This document shows positions 15,580 through 25,396 of a stretch of 64,000 nt of DNA, in pieces; the first letter of the stretch is position 1; each line of letters starts with the position of its first letter. The notes beneath the pieces are model-generated. The model saw only the letters and a list, made by a program, of their open reading frames with translations. It had not been told where the DNA came from and ran no database searches. The stretch lies in assembly GCA_910574285.1 (NCBI GenBank), contig CAJTAL010000018.1:18589-82588 (forward strand), given 5' to 3'. This DNA is from Lachnospiraceae bacterium. Lineage in GTDB: Bacteria > Bacillota > Clostridia > Lachnospirales > Lachnospiraceae. A program made the translations under genes and the position numbers.

Positions 15580-18500
15580 TTAGAACACCAGCTCCTGCTG
15601 CTCCATCACTTCAATCTGCGACACGATCATCGTCTCCGGCTCGTTTCCCCTCATGTGGTCGGCTTTCAGATACTGCATCCCGCTGCGCAGGCTCGCCGCG
15701 ATCAGGTTCAGGACATAGATATTATCAAACCGGTTATAAATAGATTCTCCGCCGAGACCCGTCAGGCAGATCAACTGTGTGTTCGTCTTCTTCGCCATAT
15801 CCATAAGCGGTTTCAGAAGATGCGCCGCATTCGTCTGCGCAAACGGATTGTCCATGAGCAGTACTTTCCCCTCATTCCGGTCCGCGAACAGATCTGTATC
15901 ATCCCTGCGCATATAATACAGAAGACTCGAAAGAACCACGAAAGCCGACAGGAAGCCTTCCCCGCCGGAATTTCTCGCCACTTCCGCCCATGTGATCGGG
16001 TATTCTCTCTGTTCTTCGATCTTGTAAAGGCGAATCTGCACATTGCCGACGCCGACTACCGTGTCATACAGATTTCTGGTAGTAATCCGCGTACCAAAAT
16101 ATTCCTGCGCATTTTCATTCTGTTCAAACAGAAGGATTCCTTTTTGCGTAATCTCATCCACCATATCCTGAAGACGGATCTGATACAGATTCTCATTCTC
16201 TTCCCATTCCGGCAGCTTAAGCTTCAGCATCTTCACCGGACGTTCCCGAATCGTAATCGTTGAGTTATGGTCTATCTTAGCCAGATTCATATGCACTTCC
16301 CTGACATAATCCTCCAATAACTCTACAATCTTGTTCTTCTCTTTCTCTACCAGCGCAATATCTATCTTAAGCTTCTCCATCAGGTTGTCATATGACTGTA
16401 GTATAGTGGATAACTGCCGTAAGACGGCCGACGCGTCTCCCGACAATTCCAGCATCGTCTCCAGCGGCTTCTTATAGAATTCTTCCTGGAACTGCTCCAT
16501 ACGCACGGCCCGGTTCAGTATCCTGACCAGACGGTCTCTGGCCTCCTGGCATTTCCTCAGGCACTGGTTATAATCCCGGATCAGAATCCCTTTAAAATTA
16601 CGAAGTCCCCGGCTGTCCGTCTCTGCAAAATCCTGATCCCATTCAACTTCTTCCCCCAGCGGGAAATCACTGTATTCCGCAAGGGCCGTCAGGTTCTCGT
16701 CATAACTTCTAAGACGCTCCGTCAGGCGGTCCGCCTGTTTCTGCGCTTCCTTCTCTTGATAGCGGAAATGATTCTTCCTCGCGTCAAAATCCTGATCCCG
16801 TATCTCTTCCTTCGGCAGCGGTTCTTCTTCATTACACTCTTCAAGCATCCGCTCCGTTCGTTCCTTCTTCCGCTGGGACACTACGGCGGCCTTCTTATCC
16901 GCATCATTCCAGAGACGCTGCTTTACCTCTATCTTCCGGCGCCTGTCTTCAAGCATAATCTCCTGGTGTGCTTCTTCTTCCCGGTTGTATGTTATCTTAA
17001 GCCATTCTTCCCCGGAAAACCCGTATTTTCTCTGCAGATGCAGAAGCTCATCCTGCATCTCCTGATGACGTCCGGCTGCCCGATGCTCCTGCTCCTCCAA
17101 CTCTTGAATCTCCAGAGACATGCTGGCGGTAATCGCCGCATATCTGGCTTCCATCTCCCCGATATCCTCTTCCTGTCCGGCACCTAAAACTGCGTCTCCG
17201 TTACTCTCTTCCTGTCCGGCACCTAAAACTGCGTCTCCGCTACTCTCTTCCTGTCCGGCTTCTTCATATTGCCGGTATCTTCGGACATTCTCTTTCAGTT
17301 CTTCTGCTGCCCGCAGCAGATCAGCCCTCTTAATCTCCTTCGTCTTCTGCTCATCCCTGAGCTTCTCCCTCTGATTCTGTGCCAATTTCTGCTTCTGCGC
17401 CAGCTTCTCTTCCTCTTTCCTGCACCTTTCTAACTCCCGGAGATTCTGCTCATAGGATTCATATTCTCCACACAGCCTTTCAAAGTCCTCCATCCGCCTC
17501 TGCTGGCGGGCAGCTTCCTTCTCCGTCTCACGTATCTTCTGCTCCAACTGTTCTGCTTCATCCTGTATCCCGGCCAGTTCTTCGACGCCGCCTCGTATCT
17601 TCCGGGCCAATTCCCCGGATTCTTCCTTCAGAGATTCGATCTTCCGAAGATTCGTCTCCCACTTCTCCTTACTGACCGTCTGATTCCTGATCAGCTCCTG
17701 CCGTTCAAAATATTCCGCATACTCCTTCTCCCGAATTGCGATGGCTTCTTTCTTCCTGCGTATCTCACGCTCTTTCTCCTCCACTAGCGCCTGAAGTTTC
17801 TCTTCGTTCAGCAGATTATCATTAAAAAGCACATAGAAACTGATACCTTTCAGGTGTATCACTCTGCCGTCCTGATTCTCTTCATCTCCCTCCAACATCT
17901 CTCTTAATACAATGGGTATCGGAAATGAAGTACAGACCCCTCCTGTTCCCTGTGATAATCTTTGAATCTCCGCTTCTGATAAGATCAGCGCATAGGGGAG
18001 GAAGGGATGACGGCGCACCAACTCGCGGTTTTTCTCTTCTGAATATCCGTTCTTTGAAAGCCACTCCATCCCATATACTACATGAATTCCCATATTCGCA
18101 AATTCACGTTCCAGCTCTTCCGGCAAGTCCAGCACCTTTCCCTGCGTCAGACCCTGGTATTCTTTCTGAAGCTTGTCCTCCTCCTTCTCAAGACTCCTCC
18201 GAAGCCCCGCAAGCTCCTGAAGCTTCCTCTCGGATACGCGCAGGATCTTATCCGTATAGAACAACGCCGTCTCTTCCAGGTTCAGATACTGAAGCACTGA
18301 CCGGCGGGCCTCAAGCTCCCGCTTATATCCTTCGCCGATCTCCTCCTGACGCTGGGATTCCAGTCTCTTGCGTATCTGTTCCGACTTCATATCTTCCAGG
18401 ATACGCTCCAGGCTCTTCCTCCTCTCCTGATTCTTCGCCTGCTGCTTCTTCAGACTGAGACGCGTCCGGATCTCCCCTTCTAATTCCTTCTCATAAGATT

Positions 18501-20049
18501 CCTTTCGGATCTCCAGCGCTCCCGGTTCATATACACCCAGGATATTACGAAGAAGTTCTTCCCCGTACCGCTGATTGTAAGACTCCTCCTGCTTATCATA
18601 AGACGCCGCGGCGCTTCTTAGTCCGCCCTGCCGGGAAGCGCACCGTATCATGCTCTCGGCCAGTTCCTTTAATTTCTCCTCCTCCTTCCTCAGCCGCTCC
18701 GTGATATCACGATACGCCGCATCATTATCCGCCTGGTCCGCCTCGTTCCCGGCAATCATTCTCTCATAATAACGTCTGAGCCTGTATCCGAGATAATTTC
18801 TCTCCGGCCCTAAATCCTCTTCCTTCTTTCTGGAAACCAACAGCTTCTGCCGGATACGCACAAGCTCCTCCCACTCCTGGTCCGCCGTCTTCTGCTGCTT
18901 CGCGCACAACATGAGGTGAAGAGCTCTCCCGATTCTCTCCGCCTCCTGTAAAAGGTCCTCTTTCTCAATCTCGATCATCTCTCTGTTACTCAGATGAAAA
19001 CGCTTCTCTTCCTCCAATTGATGAATCTCGACGGATAGCTTCTCATACTCGACTCTTGCGATACTGCGCCGTACAGACTCGATCTCCTCCTTAACTTCCC
19101 GCTGCCTTCCTTCCGTCTCTTCATGCAGACGGTTCAGCTCCAGGATAAAATGTGCCACCAGATTCTTCTGCGCCTGCTCTTCCTCCGTCACATCCTGATA
19201 ACTCTGCGCCGCTTCCTGTATACCGGCTGCTTCTTCCTTAAAAGCCTGTATAATGTTCCTCCGTCTGATCTTCGTCTGATTCTCCTTATACTGTCCCACA
19301 TATTTCCCCAGGATAGAGCGGAACTCCTTCATGCGGTTCTGCTCCTTATCAAGCTTACTTTCCACCGCGTCCAGAAACCATTTCTCCACCAGCCCCTTCT
19401 CATCCTTACAATCCGCGAACAGATCTGACAATCCCGATTCCTTCAGATTCACCTTCTTAATGATGGTCTCCCATTCCTTATAGTGAATCTGATACTCCGC
19501 AAGCTTGTCGAAATACTGCCTGGACTGCGCCGAATTCGTCATATCATAATAGAAAAACTTCATGGAACGGTCTTTCTTATAAGACTCGAACAACTGTCTG
19601 CAGGCGGTAAAATTCTTAAGAATGATCTCCTTCTTTCCCTTCTCTATCACAGGCAGATGACTGATGTCCTGGATGCAGGGAGCCTGATACTCGCTGATGA
19701 TATTGACCATATCGAGGCTTTCCCCATTCCCTTCTCCTACATCCTGGCTTCTCCGCACCATCATACCCGTAAGTACATAACCTGCGCCCTGGTCCAGAGC
19801 CCACTCCACCAGGATAAATGAAGGCTTATTCGTCGTAAAATAACTCTCAAAGGGACGGTCCTTGGCGTCCCGGTATCTCTTGTGTACGAAAGGCGCCGTC
19901 ATCATCTGCACCAGTACAGATTTCCCGCCTCCGTTCCGCAAAGACAATAAGGTGCTCTCCCCATTCAGGTGAAAGCACTCATCGCTGATCCGGATCGCAT
20001 TGTTGTTATAATTCACATTGATCAGCCTGACCGACTGTATCTTACTCAT
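15580..20049 (-). CDS. jetC: Wadjet protein JetC, SMC-like ATPase
   Basis: The motor of a Wadjet system: an SMC/MukB-like ATPase that, with JetA and JetB, extrudes DNA loops and presents small circular DNA to the JetD nuclease. The 1489 residues show an N-terminal Walker A (LRNGGGKS, K43 S44), about 1100 residues of charged coiled coil with a hinge region, and a C-terminal ABC signature NSGGE (1360-1364) plus Walker B KVLLMDNPFAQ. The residue after the Walker B Asp (1400) is Asn, where SMC ATPases normally have the catalytic Glu. The coiled coil holds a 13-residue tandem repeat near 17168-17259. The start overlaps the jetB stop by 8 bp. Confidence 0.87.
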   Translation of the reverse strand: MSKIQSVRLINVNYNNNAIRISDECFHLNGESTLLSLRNGGGKSVLVQMMTAPFVHKRYRDAKDRPFESYFTTNKPSFILVEWALDQGAGYVLTGMMVRRSQDVGEGNGESLDMVNIISEYQAPCIQDISHLPVIEKGKKEIILKNFTACRQLFESYKKDRSMKFFYYDMTNSAQSRQYFDKLAEYQIHYKEWETIIKKVNLKESGLSDLFADCKDEKGLVEKWFLDAVESKLDKEQNRMKEFRSILGKYVGQYKENQTKIRRRNIIQAFKEEAAGIQEAAQSYQDVTEEEQAQKNLVAHFILELNRLHEETEGRQREVKEEIESVRRSIARVEYEKLSVEIHQLEEEKRFHLSNREMIEIEKEDLLQEAERIGRALHLMLCAKQQKTADQEWEELVRIRQKLLVSRKKEEDLGPERNYLGYRLRRYYERMIAGNEADQADNDAAYRDITERLRKEEEKLKELAESMIRCASRQGGLRSAAASYDKQEESYNQRYGEELLRNILGVYEPGALEIRKESYEKELEGEIRTRLSLKKQQAKNQERRKSLERILEDMKSEQIRKRLESQRQEEIGEGYKRELEARRSVLQYLNLEETALFYTDKILRVSERKLQELAGLRRSLEKEEDKLQKEYQGLTQGKVLDLPEELEREFANMGIHVVYGMEWLSKNGYSEEKNRELVRRHPFLPYALILSEAEIQRLSQGTGGVCTSFPIPIVLREMLEGDEENQDGRVIHLKGISFYVLFNDNLLNEEKLQALVEEKEREIRRKKEAIAIREKEYAEYFERQELIRNQTVSKEKWETNLRKIESLKEESGELARKIRGGVEELAGIQDEAEQLEQKIRETEKEAARQQRRMEDFERLCGEYESYEQNLRELERCRKEEEKLAQKQKLAQNQREKLRDEQKTKEIKRADLLRAAEELKENVRRYRQYEEAGQEESSGDAVLGAGQEESNGDAVLGAGQEEDIGEMEARYAAITASMSLEIQELEEQEHRAAGRHQEMQDELLHLQRKYGFSGEEWLKITYNREEEAHQEIMLEDRRRKIEVKQRLWNDADKKAAVVSQRKKERTERMLEECNEEEPLPKEEIRDQDFDARKNHFRYQEKEAQKQADRLTERLRSYDENLTALAEYSDFPLGEEVEWDQDFAETDSRGLRNFKGILIRDYNQCLRKCQEARDRLVRILNRAVRMEQFQEEFYKKPLETMLELSGDASAVLRQLSTILQSYDNLMEKLKIDIALVEKEKNKIVELLEDYVREVHMNLAKIDHNSTITIRERPVKMLKLKLPEWEENENLYQIRLQDMVDEITQKGILLFEQNENAQEYFGTRITTRNLYDTVVGVGNVQIRLYKIEEQREYPITWAEVARNSGGEGFLSAFVVLSSLLYYMRRDDTDLFADRNEGKVLLMDNPFAQTNAAHLLKPLMDMAKKTNTQLICLTGLGGESIYNRFDNIYVLNLIAASLRSGMQYLKADHMRGNEPETMIVSQIEVMEQQELVF
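17168..17259 (-). repeat. jetC: 39-bp tandem repeat inside jetC
   Basis: Two full units (17168-17206 and 17207-17245, one mismatch) and a partial third. They encode AGQEESSGDAVLG repeated in the coiled-coil arm. Because 39 is a multiple of three, copy number can change without breaking the frame. Confidence 0.85.
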
Positions 20050-20758
20050 CCTCCGTCACCCCCAGCACTCTCAGCACTCTCTGATAATTATTCTGGTTCA
20101 GCAGATTCCAATCCATGAAATTATCTAATTTCTTCGTCGTCTTAACCATCTCATCCTGTTCCACATACTCTATTAATCCCTGCTTTTGAAGAAATATTAA
20201 GATATGGTGCAGGAATCCCTCCTTCGTCGTCTTCGCCCGGGATCCTTTTTCATCCGAACGCAATGCCTCGAATGCCTCTAACATATCCGAGAATGCAATC
20301 CCCGACTTCTCCTCCTCTTCTTCGTCCATACTCTGCGCCCCTTCTTTCAGGCGTTCGGATATACAGTTCTGAAGCTCTCCTACCCGGATATATTCCCTCG
20401 TCTTACTGCTGCTTCCCTGACCGTCGAAGAATTCCACCAGCAGCGTCAGCACCACAAACTGAGAGAGATAGTAGTCCCGGTCTGTTCCTCCTGATTTGCA
20501 GAGCGCCGCTTTAAGCTGCGCTTTCGAGAAGCCAAGGAAATTATTCTCCTCCTCCGGAATAAGATAGATCACATTATCATACCGTTCAATCCTGCTCTTT
20601 GCAATCTCACCCTGGGATTTGACCAGATTCTGGATCTCTTCCTGCTCCGTGTACGCCTTATATAACAGCGCTTCCTCCTCTTCCCGAAGCTCATGGTGTT
20701 CCAGAAGGTAATAAAATATCTCCTGACTGGTCTTTACCGCCTCTAATTCATATGCCAT
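20042..20758 (-). CDS. jetB: Wadjet protein JetB (kleisin-associated subunit)
   Basis: A 238-residue acidic, helical protein between jetA and jetC, the position and size of the JetB (MukE/KITE-like) subunit, which bridges the kleisin JetA and the ATPase JetC. Recognition rests on context and helical winged-helix-like content (ILIFLQKQGLIEYVEQDEMV near the end) more than on a motif. The start at 20758 (MAYELEAV) is chosen because CAGGAGG lies 9 bp upstream; the longer frame starts inside the leader. Its stop overlaps the jetC start, so translation is probably coupled. Confidence 0.8.
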   Translation of the reverse strand: MAYELEAVKTSQEIFYYLLEHHELREEEEALLYKAYTEQEEIQNLVKSQGEIAKSRIERYDNVIYLIPEEENNFLGFSKAQLKAALCKSGGTDRDYYLSQFVVLTLLVEFFDGQGSSSKTREYIRVGELQNCISERLKEGAQSMDEEEEEKSGIAFSDMLEAFEALRSDEKGSRAKTTKEGFLHHILIFLQKQGLIEYVEQDEMVKTTKKLDNFMDWNLLNQNNYQRVLRVLGVTEDE

Positions 20759-20830
20759 ATTTCTATTCCTCCTGTACACTTATTTGCCAGCCGTCTGCTT
20801 TTCCCTGCTGCCCGCCCCCATCTTTTCCTG

Positions 20831-22441
20831 TCAGAATACTCTGATCAGGACGTTTGAACAGCGTATATTCTTTCTTATATTATTCTCATCCAAAACTCCG
20901 TCAAACACCACCGTATCTCCTTCCTCCGTCCGATATGTCTCTATCTTCCGGACAGAATGAAACTCCGGATACTCTTCCGTAAGATGCAGAAGCATCTCAT
21001 TCAACTGGAACTCTCCCGGCCTGTCCTGAATGTATTCACTCCTCTCTTTCTGAAGCGCCGTCAGATCAATCTCGCGGTTTCTGATCATCTCCACCATAAT
21101 CTCCTTGAATATCTCCACATTCGGAATCAGACGCTCCCTCTCGTCCGCGTTCTCCTTCGTCCGCGCTTCGATCTCCCTGAGGGATATCTCACCTCTTCCT
21201 GATGCGAACTTAAGCAGACAATACAGGCTCTTCTCATAACGTCTTAATCTCTCCTGCCGGATTCGCTCCTGCTCCCTCAGCCATTCTTCCTCGTCAAAAT
21301 CCAGCTCCTCTTCTATATCCGTCTCTTCCCGTCTCCGCACAGGCCGCTGCAGTTGAAACGCTTTATTCAGATTATAGACTTTATCCGGCTCCCGTCCAAA
21401 CAGAGGACGCAGAAAATAATCCAGGTTCCAAAGCGCCTCCGGATTCTCCAAAATCTTGTCATATAATTCCATACGAAGCGGAAAACGCCGAATCAGTGAC
21501 ATCTGAGTCAGCGTTTCCAATTCCTTCGTATATAGTGCTTTCAAGTCAAAATGACTGTTCAGTATCTTCTGGTGTTCATCGATCGTCCGGTTCAGATAAC
21601 TCTCTATCACCCTGAGATGATTCAGATTCTCCTCTTCCTTCTCTGTGAGCCGCCTGACGTTAATATTCTCCTCTTCCAACGCCTGCGCCCTGCTCTTCAC
21701 CATCTCCCGATAGTTCCGGAACTTTTGCTTCGTATCGCTGATGGTATCCAGATTCTCCACCAGAATCTCCTCATAATCCTTCACGGAATAATTCAGCGCG
21801 TTGCGCCGGATCTTCCCCATCGCCTCCTGTATCTTCTGAAGCTGAATCCTCATCAGATTGAAGACATTCTTGATCTCATCTACCGCCTTGTCGAACTTCT
21901 GCTTCTCAAGATGCATCTGAAAGATCATCTCATGAATCGTAAGTTTCATATTATTCTCGATCTCGAGGGTGGCAAGCAGCAGATTATATCCGTCGTCCGT
22001 CAGATAATATGACGTACGCTTGAATTCCTGATCTATATAAATGATACGGTTCGCCACATAACTGATATGCAAAGACTGATAACCGCCCTGCTCAAAGTCA
22101 TATCCTTCAAAATGCATAACCCTTCCGTCATTCGACAGGACGACATTGATAATATAGTCGCCTAATTGCCTGCATTGATCATACGTCATATCCTTTTTGA
22201 AATACTGCGCATTGACAGTATCAAGAAAAGCCCCTATATCATCCACCGTACAATGCTCTTCCTTCAAGGACTGTTCCATGACATAGAGCATGACCGCAAA
22301 GATCACATTCAACTGCTCGTCCAGCTTAAGAAATCCATGCTGTTTCCATATCGCTTTCTGTGCGCTGTTCTGAATAAGCAGCGCATAGAGTCCCACATTC
22401 TTCATCCGCCGGGGAAAATGTTGTAAAAATTCGTATTGCAT
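20831..22441 (-). CDS. jetA: Wadjet protein JetA (kleisin-like subunit)
   Basis: A 536-residue protein matching the JetA family of Clostridia in length and place (formerly a domain of unknown function). It begins MQYEFLQHFPRRMKNVGLYA, has a long helical middle (about 170-330) and an acidic segment (TDIEEELDFDEEEWLREQER) before a C-terminal winged-helix-like part. JetA is the kleisin that closes the JetC ring. A GGAAGGG site precedes the ATG. The gap to jetB is 72 bp; an intercistronic hairpin at 22484-22510 separates it from jetD upstream. Confidence 0.83.
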   Translation of the reverse strand: MQYEFLQHFPRRMKNVGLYALLIQNSAQKAIWKQHGFLKLDEQLNVIFAVMLYVMEQSLKEEHCTVDDIGAFLDTVNAQYFKKDMTYDQCRQLGDYIINVVLSNDGRVMHFEGYDFEQGGYQSLHISYVANRIIYIDQEFKRTSYYLTDDGYNLLLATLEIENNMKLTIHEMIFQMHLEKQKFDKAVDEIKNVFNLMRIQLQKIQEAMGKIRRNALNYSVKDYEEILVENLDTISDTKQKFRNYREMVKSRAQALEEENINVRRLTEKEEENLNHLRVIESYLNRTIDEHQKILNSHFDLKALYTKELETLTQMSLIRRFPLRMELYDKILENPEALWNLDYFLRPLFGREPDKVYNLNKAFQLQRPVRRREETDIEEELDFDEEEWLREQERIRQERLRRYEKSLYCLLKFASGRGEISLREIEARTKENADERERLIPNVEIFKEIMVEMIRNREIDLTALQKERSEYIQDRPGEFQLNEMLLHLTEEYPEFHSVRKIETYRTEEGDTVVFDGVLDENNIRKNIRCSNVLIRVF

Positions 22442-22483
22442 GATATCCCTTCCTGCTTTAACATAGCAATATGTATATACATA

Positions 22484-22510
22484 TCAGGGTCAAAAGGTAT
22501 TTTGCCCTGA
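22484..22510. repeat. Palindromic element, copy 2, between jetD and jetA
   Basis: TCAGGG(T)CAAAA-GGTA-TTTTGCCCTGA directly after the jetD stop. The core resembles 12081-12119. It may be an RNA processing or stability hairpin in the jet mRNA, or a weak terminator; no long U-run follows on the minus strand. Confidence 0.5.
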
Positions 22511-22512
22511 CA

Positions 22513-23508
22513 TCAAAAATCTGCAATATTCAGAATCTCCTGCGGAATGTATTTACCAGATTCCAATATCTTCTTCATCGCTTCCGCCTCAGCGTCGGAA
22601 AAACAGGAAAAAAACTTATCACTGATATTCCGGTTCTGCTGTTCCTTCATAGTCGGAAGTTCCTCCAGCATATCTGATTTCCGAAGCATCGCTTTATATG
22701 CCTCCGTAAAAATAAGGATATCCCATCCTCCTGCAAACTGGTACGTCAGTTTTTCATAGATTCCGATCCCTTCATAGTCAAGATCGCCAAAATAATAGAT
22801 CCTGTTCTCCTGATTTCTCATATAAGGTTCCACACACAGGTCAAAATCAAGAAAAGTCTTATAGATACCTTTCCCCGCTCCATAGATCAGGGTTCCGACC
22901 TTCATTCCAAGAATACTGTCATTTCCCTTAAGCAAATGACGTCTCATACTGTAAAAAGTATCCTTATTCTCCAGAATCACCATATTCTGCGGTACTTGTC
23001 TTGTGTGGGAATAATATGCAAGCGGCTCCGTCGTCCGGTAGATATTCAGAAACTCCCAGTTCAGCCCGCAATGCTTCAGAATACGCCTGCCCTGCTCGCG
23101 GCACAGGAATTTCTCCCGATGCCAGATCTCAAAACTCCGTTCATTCACAGATTCCTGGTCATCCAGTCTCTCCTTGCTTCTCTTCAGGTAATCACTCAGC
23201 ATCAGGACCCATGTCCGTTCCCGCTCATAACTCTTAAGATGTGACAGATAATAATCGATAGAAATAGAAGGATGAATACGGTATTTTAACTCTTCTTCAT
23301 ATTCACGGTAGTCTTTCTCCGGCACCACCAGCCAATATTCACGATAGAGCGCCGGATGTTTTCCATTGGTACCGGACGCTTTCAACGGCACAATCTTGCC
23401 ATCAGATATGAAATCCAGGATGTGCTGACACTGCTGCTCATAGGTAATACCCGGAAATGAACGGCATAGATTGTCAAGAAGCCAATTCAACGACACCCTT
23501 TTCCGCAT
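22513..23508 (-). CDS. jetD: Wadjet protein JetD, TOPRIM-type nuclease
   Basis: The nuclease that cuts DNA trapped by JetABC. The 331 residues have an N-terminal arm-like domain and a C-terminal TOPRIM-like part with YYFGDLDYEGIGIYEKL, where the Asp-x-Asp pair (about residues 242 and 244) is the metal-binding motif. The start at 23508 (MRKRVSLNWLL) is supported by GGAGGAAAG before it; an ATG five codons upstream would place its own ribosome binding site too far away. It is first in the transcript jetD-jetA-jetB-jetC, whereas the classical order puts jetD last. Confidence 0.83.
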   Translation of the reverse strand: MRKRVSLNWLLDNLCRSFPGITYEQQCQHILDFISDGKIVPLKASGTNGKHPALYREYWLVVPEKDYREYEEELKYRIHPSISIDYYLSHLKSYERERTWVLMLSDYLKRSKERLDDQESVNERSFEIWHREKFLCREQGRRILKHCGLNWEFLNIYRTTEPLAYYSHTRQVPQNMVILENKDTFYSMRRHLLKGNDSILGMKVGTLIYGAGKGIYKTFLDFDLCVEPYMRNQENRIYYFGDLDYEGIGIYEKLTYQFAGGWDILIFTEAYKAMLRKSDMLEELPTMKEQQNRNISDKFFSCFSDAEAEAMKKILESGKYIPQEILNIADF

Positions 23509-23543
23509 AATACTTTCCTCCATCCTTGCTGTTTTATATTCTT

Positions 23544-23597
23544 ATTTTGAGGTTTTTTCCAATAAATGTCAAGTACGGCAAAGATAAATTCCTCGAA
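23544..23597 (-). promoter_or_regulatory. Promoter of the Wadjet operon, shared design
   Basis: Minus strand: TTCGAGGAATTT (23586-23597), 13 bp, TTGACA (23567-23572), 17-bp spacer, CAAAAT (23544-23549), 36 bp before the jetD start. The same elements with the same spacings stand before the ATPase gene at 25397-25450. Confidence 0.8.
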
Positions 23598-23641
23598 TTT
23601 TTGGATTTTATCTTCTAATTAAGGAATAAAATCCCTGATTC

Positions 23642-25360
23642 CTACTCAATCTCAAACACTGAACCCTTTCCCTGCCCAGGAACAGTAACTTTCCGAATCA
23701 AACACTTCTTCTGAAAAAACGCGGCTCCATAACACTGCACTGTCTTATATCCATTCAGATATCTGGATGCATACTTTTTCAGATCAATCTGCTGCAAGGC
23801 TTTCCTGCAGTCATTTTCCATCTGATTCTCCATATCGGAACGCTTTATTTCTATAATTATTACCTTTCGTGTTTTTCGATCCTTCACAATCACATCTGAT
23901 CTGCCGATTCCATTTTCATCATTAGAAGACAGCAAATATCCCGCTCCTGAAAACAACCCCGCTATAAATGCATGATAATAGTTTTCATTATAATCATAAT
24001 AGCTAATTGTATCACTTAAAATGACAGAAACTGCATCTGTCACTTTCTTTTCATCGCCATTCCACCATGCCGCAAACATCTCATTTCTTTCCGCCGTTTT
24101 GATACCGATTGTCTCACGAAACCATTCTACTATGGAATCGCCGAATATAGTCCTAATCTCTTCATTTGGTATCTTAAGATAGACTCTGCCATCATCTGAC
24201 ACGGCTTCTGCCGTTGAAACCCTGTCAATGGTTAAATAACCTGTAAAATAAAGAATACTCCAGAAGTCATTCTCTGCCGCATTTTCAAAATAATACGTGG
24301 AATCTTCTGTAATCCTTTCTCTAATACTCCTGCCTGACAACAACATCTCAAACTTATCATTGACATCCATTCCATCCCTGCCGACAAATTGTTTAATAAT
24401 GCTGTTATGGCTTGTATCCTTCCAGTAATTCCCGAATGCTTTATCCGGTTCATGAAGCACGTCAGCTACATAGTTCAATACATCCCATGGACAATAAATA
24501 TCATATTTTCCAAAATGATATCCATCATACCACTGTTTCACGGAAGAAAGTCGATCAATAAGTCCTGCTGCTCTCAACATCTGCTCAACTTCTTCTTCTG
24601 TAAATCCAAAACTGTCCAGATAATGACTCCCTGCAATTGAATTGTTTTTAAAATTATTAACTCCCGTAAAAATACTTTCTTTTGCGATACGCAGACATCC
24701 CGTAATAACCGCAAATTGCAGAAATCTGTTTGTCTTGAAAGACGTACTCATAATACTGCGAATCATATTCAGCATCTTTGAATAATATCCATATTCACTG
24801 GCTTTTGACAAAGGAACATCGTATTCATCGATCAAAAGAATTGCCGGTTTTCCATAATATGCATACATCATCCGTGTGATGATGAAAAGGCTGTTCCGAA
24901 GTTCCACTTCTGTTGCTCTTCCCGCTTTTAACCTTGAAAAACGATCTTTATCATCCTTATCTACTTTATCACCATCAAGCAGATATGCGTGTTCCACACA
25001 TAAATCCGCCAGATTCAGCGCCATCTGCTCATAGGAATCTTCAAAATTATCATTTGCCACATCCTTAAAAGAAAGAAAAAGTACAGGCCATTGATTCATC
25101 CACTCAGCACATAACTCTTCATGCTTCATGATCTCAAGATCCGTGAAAATCCCTTTGCTGTCCTTACGGATGTCGAAAAAGGCTTCAAGCATAGTCATAT
25201 TTAATGTTTTCCCAAACCGACGGGGACGCGTGATCAGATTGACCTTAAAGTCTTCATCTAATAACTCCGCAATAAATCTTGTCTTATCCACATAATAGCT
25301 TTTCTTTTTTCTAAGAAATTCAAAATTTTCCTCTCCTACAGGAATCCGGATCTTTGTCAT
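23642..25360 (-). CDS. AAA-ATPase-like protein with C-terminal PD-(D/E)XK-type domain
   Basis: A 572-residue member of a widespread family of unknown role in gut Firmicutes and Bacteroidetes (AAA-ATPase-like plus nuclease-superfamily domain). It starts with the family hallmark IPVGEENFEFLRKKKSYYVD, then Walker A TRPRRFGKTLNM (K near 51), Walker B LLIDEYDVPL, and near the C-terminus DVIVKDRKTRKVIIIEIKRS, a D...ExK nuclease-like core. The start may be the ATG at 25360 or the GTG two codons earlier; AGAGGT serves both. Its promoter is nearly identical to that of the Wadjet operon directly downstream, which suggests joint regulation and a link to DNA defence (inference). Confidence 0.82.
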   Translation of the reverse strand: MTKIRIPVGEENFEFLRKKKSYYVDKTRFIAELLDEDFKVNLITRPRRFGKTLNMTMLEAFFDIRKDSKGIFTDLEIMKHEELCAEWMNQWPVLFLSFKDVANDNFEDSYEQMALNLADLCVEHAYLLDGDKVDKDDKDRFSRLKAGRATEVELRNSLFIITRMMYAYYGKPAILLIDEYDVPLSKASEYGYYSKMLNMIRSIMSTSFKTNRFLQFAVITGCLRIAKESIFTGVNNFKNNSIAGSHYLDSFGFTEEEVEQMLRAAGLIDRLSSVKQWYDGYHFGKYDIYCPWDVLNYVADVLHEPDKAFGNYWKDTSHNSIIKQFVGRDGMDVNDKFEMLLSGRSIRERITEDSTYYFENAAENDFWSILYFTGYLTIDRVSTAEAVSDDGRVYLKIPNEEIRTIFGDSIVEWFRETIGIKTAERNEMFAAWWNGDEKKVTDAVSVILSDTISYYDYNENYYHAFIAGLFSGAGYLLSSNDENGIGRSDVIVKDRKTRKVIIIEIKRSDMENQMENDCRKALQQIDLKKYASRYLNGYKTVQCYGAAFFQKKCLIRKVTVPGQGKGSVFEIE

Positions 25361-25396
25361 ACTCACTCATACCTCTTCCCGAATATTCATATCTAT

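Noticed and set aside
17168..17259. Short tandem repeats as a CRISPR array
   Set aside because: Repeats are head to tail without spacers and lie in a coding frame; no cas genes.
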